A stretch of DNA of 64,000 bases from Caprimulgus europaeus (taxonomy: Eukaryota; Chordata; Aves; Caprimulgiformes; Caprimulgidae): the NCBI GenBank assembly GCA_907165065.1, contig OU015525.1, positions 5,892,537 to 5,956,536 on the forward strand. The letters run 5' to 3'. The number at the start of each line of letters is the position of its first letter. Within the stretch, counting starts at the first letter, position 1. Positions 58,607 through 64,000 of the stretch are shown piece after piece. The translations under genes were made by a program, and so were the position numbers. The notes beneath the pieces are model-generated. The model worked only from the letters and a program-made list of their open reading frames with translations, was not told the origin of the DNA and did no database searches.

Positions 58607-59040
58607 GAGGGTAAAAAATGCCACGCAGTAACTGTGAGAGAGAAGTGAGAACATGTGAGAGAAACAATTCTGCAGACACCAAGGTCAGTGAAGAAAGAGT
58701 GTGAGGAGATGCTTCAGGCAGCAGAGCAGAGATTCCCCTGCAGCCCATGGTGATGACCATGGTGAAACAGGTTGTCCCTCTGCAGCCAATGGAGGACCAC
58801 ACTGGAGCAGATGACCACCATACACCCTGTGGAGGACCCAGTGGTGGAGCAAGTGTATGTGCCCTGAAGGAAGCTCCAGCCTTGGAAAGCCCACACAGGA
58901 GAAGACTCCTGGCAAGAATGATAGCTCATGGAGAGGAGCCCATGCTGGAACAGGTTTTCTGGCAGGACCTGTGGCCCATGGGAGCCTCACATTGGAGCAG
59001 TCTGTTCCTGAAGGACTGAGGACTGTACCCCATGGAAAGA

Positions 59041-59148
59041 ACCCATGCTGCAGCAGTTCTTGAAGAACTGCAGCCTGTGGGAAGGATTCATGTTGGAGCA
59101 GTTTGTGAAGGACTGTATTTTGTGGGAAGAACCTCAGCCTGGAGCAGG
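59041..59148 (+). repeat. 45-bp tandem units within the LTR
   Basis: Unit 1 (59041-59085, 'acccatgctgcagcagttct' onward) and unit 2 (59086-59130, 'attcatgttggagcagtttg' onward) share the plan 'tgctggagcagtt...gaagaactgcagcctgtgggaa'. A third partial unit starts at 59131 and more diverged ones precede 59041. Because 45 is a multiple of three, one frame reads as repeated 15-residue peptides (LEQFVKDCILWEE). Confidence 0.8.
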
Positions 59149-59541
59149 GGAAGAGTATGAGGAGGAAGGTGTGGCAGAGATGAAATACTATGGACTGACC
59201 ACAACCTCTATTCTCCATCCCCCAGTGCTGAATGGGGAGAAGGAGATAGAAGAGTTGGGAATGAATTAGTGAAGTTGAGACTGGGAAGAAAGGAGGAGTG
59301 GGGAGAAGGGGTTTTTAGTTTTGCCTTTGTTTCTCACTATGCTACTCTGTTATTAACTGGCAATGAATTTAATTAGTCTTCTCTAAGTTGAGTCTTTTTC
59401 ATCCATGATGGTAACTGTTGAGCAACCTCCCCATCCTTACCTTCAGCCACAAGTTTTTCCATCCTACCTTTTCCCCCTGTCCTGTTGATGTAGGGGAAGT
59501 GAGAGGGCGACTTGGTGGCCAGCCAGGATCAACCCACCACA

Positions 59542-62500
59542 TGGTTATATATGTCGATTCCCAGAAACAGGCAGTTGAGGAAACTTGACTTCCTCAACAA
59601 CGTGCTAAGATGCTTACTGAAGATCCAAAATAGAGTATGTGTCTGCAACTCCAGTCCCACACTAAGGAGTGTGAGATGGTATCACACTGGAAACACAGAG
59701 CATGCATGGGAGTGGCAATGCAATGGAGGGTCGTTATGTCTTACAGACAGTGCTACTCCTTATTTATCCAAGTTTCAAAACTTGCAAGTGAAGCTGAAAC
59801 TGAGACTTAAATCACTACAGTTCTGGAAGATGTTAGCTGGGATTTTGTCCAAAGGAGTTTTAAATAATCTTCGTAGTGGGTTTTCTCCCTTGTTAAACAG
59901 ACTAATATTTTCCTCATTACATGGCCCTTTTTGAGGGGATATCAAACGCTTAGTCTGATCTATGTTCTTCATGACTAGGCCCTCTCCCTCTCTGGTATCC
60001 GCATCTGGAAAGAGCAGGTGGTAATTCCCAGTGTCAGAGGAGAATTGTGAATAGCCAGGGACCATCTCATGTTATTCTGTATTATTTACATAGTCTCTGC
60101 CACTGTGGGGCCTTGGATCACTGTGAAGGTTCTCAGATATAAAAACTGTGCAAATTATGGTTATGACCGCTCAGAAATGTCAAATGAAGTATTTTGTCAG
60201 TCTGATTTCTTGAGCTACCTTTATGGAGGAGTTCAGAGATTAAATAAAATGAAAGCCACCTGGTTATTATATTAAAATAATACAGTAGGACGCTGTTTTC
60301 CACCCAGGAAAAGAGAAATGGTGAGGGGCAGAGGATTAAAGAAGTTTTGGTAAATGGGTTCCCATTTTTTCCCACTCACTTTGACTATTTCTGCTGGCTG
60401 GGAATAGAAACCTGAAGTGATGGATTGCTCTGATTATGCCTAGTCAGGTGCGTTAAATGGTGTCTCACTCTACTGCCTCCTGCAATCTTGCTGCTTGTTG
60501 TGATTATCAGGGCTGATGTGGAAAAGGTAGATGTCTGTAAACAAGGAAGAAATAAAAGGGGAGGTGAAAGATCTCAGAATGGCCTCAGCAAAAGGTTTTG
60601 TTGGGAACTGGAGATATGTTGAGGAGATTAAGCTCAGCCACTTTTTGAATAACTAATTGGGATATGCCTGTCAGCTTCAAGACTCAGTAGTGCAAATGAA
60701 CCCCACCTTGCTTTTCATGGGTCATTTGTTGGAGAGATGCTAGCAGTATTGGAAAGCTTCTTTTTAGCATCCATCTGTTTAATGCTAACACGGAGCTCAG
60801 CTCAAATGCTGCTCTCTAGTTAAACCCTGTACTCACGTGTACTTGAGTTATAGTGCTGTGAGGTCACCATCACCAAGAAAGATTATTTTCATGAGTATGA
60901 GACAAAATAAGATCCCATGGATTTTTAGTACTGTGAACCAAAGACAGGTAGGTTTCAGATGCAGTGCTTTATATCAAGTTTTATGTCAGTGCTGTCTACA
61001 AGATCTGTCCAGAATTGTGTGAAATACTATTCAAAAGTTGTATAAATGGAGCTTTGAATTTCTCCTTTTCTGTATCTAAATTTGGGTTGTGGTTGTGCAA
61101 GAAAATTGAATTCAAGCTTGAAAGGTGCAAAATGCTATGAAAGTGATATTGTCTAATGCAACAGACTAGCAGTGGCTGGTTTATTCATCCTAGGGAAAAA
61201 ATGAAAAACAGGCTGGTGAGATATGGCTGATCTTTATTAGAGTAGGGAGACAAACTGGGAAGATTGCTGTTTGAGCAAAGGACTTTACTTTTGTGAGAAC
61301 AAACAGACAATGAACAAGTTTGGGCTGAAAATAGGAAGACTTTTAGCTGTAAGAGCAGAGAGTTTAGGGACAGCCTTACAGCTTGATTGCTGGAGACTGA
61401 AGCCCTAACTGAGGTGGACCTCCATCTTTTTTAGGAAGGAGATTTTCACTGCATATGAATTCAAGTTCTGGGTTTAATATCTCTTAGGTTCAAGTTCCTA
61501 AAACACCTGACTTGCTTCGGACAGTTTCTGCTGGCTGGAACAGCATCCCATGAGAAACACCTCTGGTTTCATCTTGGTGGGGAAAGGTACTGATAGTCTC
61601 TATGCTCCTGGTGTGTGCTTGCTTCTTTGAGATAAAATTTGCTATCAGAAAAAAAGGATGAGGTGGCTTCATTTGAAAGTGCCAACCCAGTGAGTTAGAC
61701 TGGTCTAGCTCCAGCAGTGTGATTACCCTGATATTGCAATTCCAGCAAATCTCCCCATACACAGCCCTGAACAATGTTGCAAAACTTTGACCTTCACATT
61801 TTAGCTCAGCTCTTCTCTCTTCAAAGTGCAAGGATAAATGTACCTCAAGGTTAGTACTGGCTTAATGGAAAACTCAACAGGACAGTAGAGTTGGGCAATA
61901 TATTTCCATTAATTTCCATGGTTTCAACTTCCAAAGGTGCTTTCTCAATCAGAATTGAACTTCTTCCTTCACATAAGTTTTGGCTGATTTATTTCAGTTT
62001 TTCAAAGATGATTGACAGAACACACTTAAAATTTTTAAAGGAAAATTGACAAATCTCTTTTTTGCTTATATCTTCAATCACAAGCCTCTTTTGGAAATAA
62101 GAGCAACAGAAATTAAGAAAAAAATCACATATTGGTAAAATAAACTCAATCCAAAGCATTTGAACAAAACATTTTTATTTTTTTTCATTTTTTTTTCATG
62201 AAATACATCTACCCCTTTGATGAAATCTACCTATAAATTCAGTTGAATCACTTCTCGGACTATATATGATGTAGTGGGGGTCTTATGGTGTACTCCACTT
62301 GCTTTGGCTGTTAGATCACTGAATCCAGGTTTCAACTAACAAAGTTGCTGCAAAATTAAAGTGTCTGCAAGGAAAAGAGCCTTGGCCAAAACTGCAGCCA
62401 GACAGAATCGGAAGATGTGTTTGGGGGTGTTTTTCTTCAGAGAAGGGTACAATAAATGCTGTAACTGATGCAAAGAAGTCTATGATTGCAAAGATCTAGA

Positions 62501-63555
62501 AGCAGGAAAACTTGTGTCTATCTGGCTAGTTCCTTATTGTGGTCATGGAGAGACAGAGAATGAGAAGCAAAGGAGAGGGAAAAGGAATTGATGGTTCCTC
62601 CACACTCAACTGTTCACCTGCCAAGAAAAAAGCTACCTGGGAAGAAGTGCTTTTGTATCTGTATAACTTTGTTTAGATCAGCGCTTGTACCGCTTCATCT
62701 CTATTAGTAAGAGTTGCACCTTCTAACTGATTTGCTGGCATGTTTTTTCTAGCAGGGACCAAAGTTGAGCACAGTGGGAATTACTAATCCTTCCTTTAGC
62801 TGCCCTTTCAGATGGGGGAAGCCCTGGTTTCTCAAACAGCAGAAAAGACAATCGGCTCAAAATACCACGTGCCTATTACTATTTTCCAAAAGTTTGAAAA
62901 ATATAGGTTTTTTTCTTCCACATAGGAACAATCTGGAGTAGATACAGCATGAAATAAAACCAAATAGGTGAGCAAGCTCATGGCAAGTTATCTTGTGCTC
63001 TTCTAACTCTCTTAGTTGCTTAGGGAGGAGAGTCGTAGAGGCAAAATGCAATTGCTTCAGTTAAAACACAGTGGAACCACTTCCCTAAATGTCACCCTGT
63101 GTCTCCTGATGGATGTGCTGCGTCTTATGAAACCAGGTCTGACAGCATTTGATGTCACATTGATTTGCAAACAGAGCTCTGTGGACTGCAGTGGATGATG
63201 ACATCACAAGTTCAGAGGACTTGATTAGTACATCATTAATGATTCAAGCCACTCTGCTGCGTTCCGGCCTTCAGTAATGTTTCTTTAGCAAGGTTTTTGT
63301 TGAGATCCAGCTTCTCAAGCCCTGGCAGTGTCAGACTGAAAGCTGTCTCCATCATTCAGGAGGTCTGAGAGTAGAATCCTGTTAAACCCTGAAGGCTCAG
63401 ACTTGATTTGTTTTTTGTTTGAAAAGTACTTAACCCTCCAAAGAGAAATCAGAAATTTCTTGTGCCCTTTTCTTCATCACAGCATAGTAAAGAAAGAAGA
63501 AACCCATTCATTTTTTATCTCTTGTTAAGATGTGAGCCCCTACACTTCTTCCTGA
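59542..63555. other. Unique non-coding DNA, 4 kb
   Basis: No repeat family or gene is recognised. The stretch 61860-62260 is AT-rich with T runs near 62174-62205. The longest frames (about 140 codons at 59512-59934, partly overlapping the LTR end, and 113 codons at 61490-61831 on the - strand) have no recognisable domain. Confidence 0.45.
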
Positions 63556-63690
63556 TGTGTTCAAGGCCAGGTTGGATGAGGCTTTGAGCAACCTGGTCTA
63601 GTGGAAGGTGTCCCTGCTCATGGCAGGGGTGTTGGAACTAGATGATCTTTAAGGTCCCTTCCAACCCAAACCACTCTAAGATTCTATGTA
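63556..63690 (+). mobile_element. CR1 LINE fragment, last 135 bp
   Basis: It begins 'gtgttcaaggccaggttgg' and continues 'ggctttgagcaacctggtct', 'aaggtgtccctgctcatgg' and 'aggtcccttccaaccc', ending 'ctaagattctatgta'. It is severely 5'-truncated and little diverged from 46723-47056 and 28563-29290. Confidence 0.95.
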
Positions 63691-64000
63691 TTTTTCCCTT
63701 GTCCCCCAGAGTGCTATTTGGATCATCCTGCCAACTCTGCAGGTTGTGAGTCCTTCATCTTTCCCCCTCATTCAGAGGTCTCAGCTCATTGCCAATAAAC
63801 TGGGAGCAACCAAAATCGGTTACAGAAAACTATTAAAATTGCCTAAGAAGGCCATTTGTAGAGGAGATTGAGGAAAAATAATGCTTATTGCAATCACATA
63901 CATGCAGGAGAAGGAGGCATTGGGATGTAAAGGAATGACAGCATCAGGAAAAGTTGGCTATACAATGAGGACAGAATGTTACAGTGGTGACCAGCCAGAC
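63691..64000. other. Unique sequence to the window edge
   Basis: About 310 bp with no recognised gene or repeat. Confidence 0.5.

Larger units (their letters stand above)
58422..59541 (+). mobile_element. Solo LTR, avian ERVL-like family, about 1.1 kb
   Basis: It starts TGTATTGGGTTTATGTAGC and ends GATCAACCCACCACA, with the TG...CA termini of an LTR. Internal landmarks of this avian family are present: a TATA-like box at 58596-58604, 'gcagacaccaaggtcagtga', repeated 'ctgcagcccatgg'/'ggagcag' units, and 'agttgagtctttttcatcc' near the end. No internal viral genes or second LTR in the same orientation follow, so it is a solo LTR. Frames of 90-177 codons inside it are not viral proteins. The flanking bases do not show a clean target-site duplication. 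Confidence 0.88.

Noticed and set aside
58685-59218. 177-codon - strand frame with repeated peptides
   Set aside because: It is produced by the 45-bp units of an LTR, not by a gene.

Overview
This looks like a stretch of avian nuclear DNA with no confidently identifiable protein-coding gene. The diagnosis rests on the repeats. There are at least seventeen CR1 (chicken repeat 1, non-LTR retrotransposon) insertions in both orientations. Their 3' ends carry the avian hallmarks: a conserved block reading 'aaggtcccttccaaccc' followed by ATTCTGTG or ATTCTATG octamers. There are also three ERVL-like long terminal repeats of types I recall as common in neoavian birds. I therefore favour a neoavian bird. 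The species, chromosome and nearest gene cannot be read from the window.

Layout: positions 1-11432 hold no recognisable interspersed repeat, only simple runs and two strong palindromes. From 11.4 to 32.4 kb, CR1 copies recur every 2-5 kb, mostly on the + strand and several retaining long pieces of the reverse-transcriptase (RT) C-terminal coding region. From 38 to 47 kb there are four CR1 copies, all on the - strand. From 49.2 to 59.5 kb there is an LTR cluster: two solo LTRs on the - strand (49242-50203 and 50829-51470) and one on the + strand (58422-59541). The first and third appear to belong to one family in opposite orientations. Three short CR1 pieces lie between them, and one more lies near the right edge at 63.6 kb.

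All CR1 copies are 5'-truncated and damaged, and no LTR has an internal gag/pol region, so the mobile DNA appears dead. The longest open frames outside repeats fall in purine/pyrimidine-biased DNA or have no recognisable domain. Two weak exon-like signals were noted: an AT-rich block around 15.95-16.95 kb and a 171-nt phase-0 interval on the - strand at 44090-44260. Neither is strong enough to call a gene. The window is best read as intergenic or long-intron DNA.

I found no new biological system. The most useful observations are a CR1 insertion whose 5' part is inverted in the way twin priming would produce, a CR1 tail followed directly by a second CR1 3' end, a long perfect A/T hairpin next to an LTR boundary, and several perfect palindromes in unique sequence.
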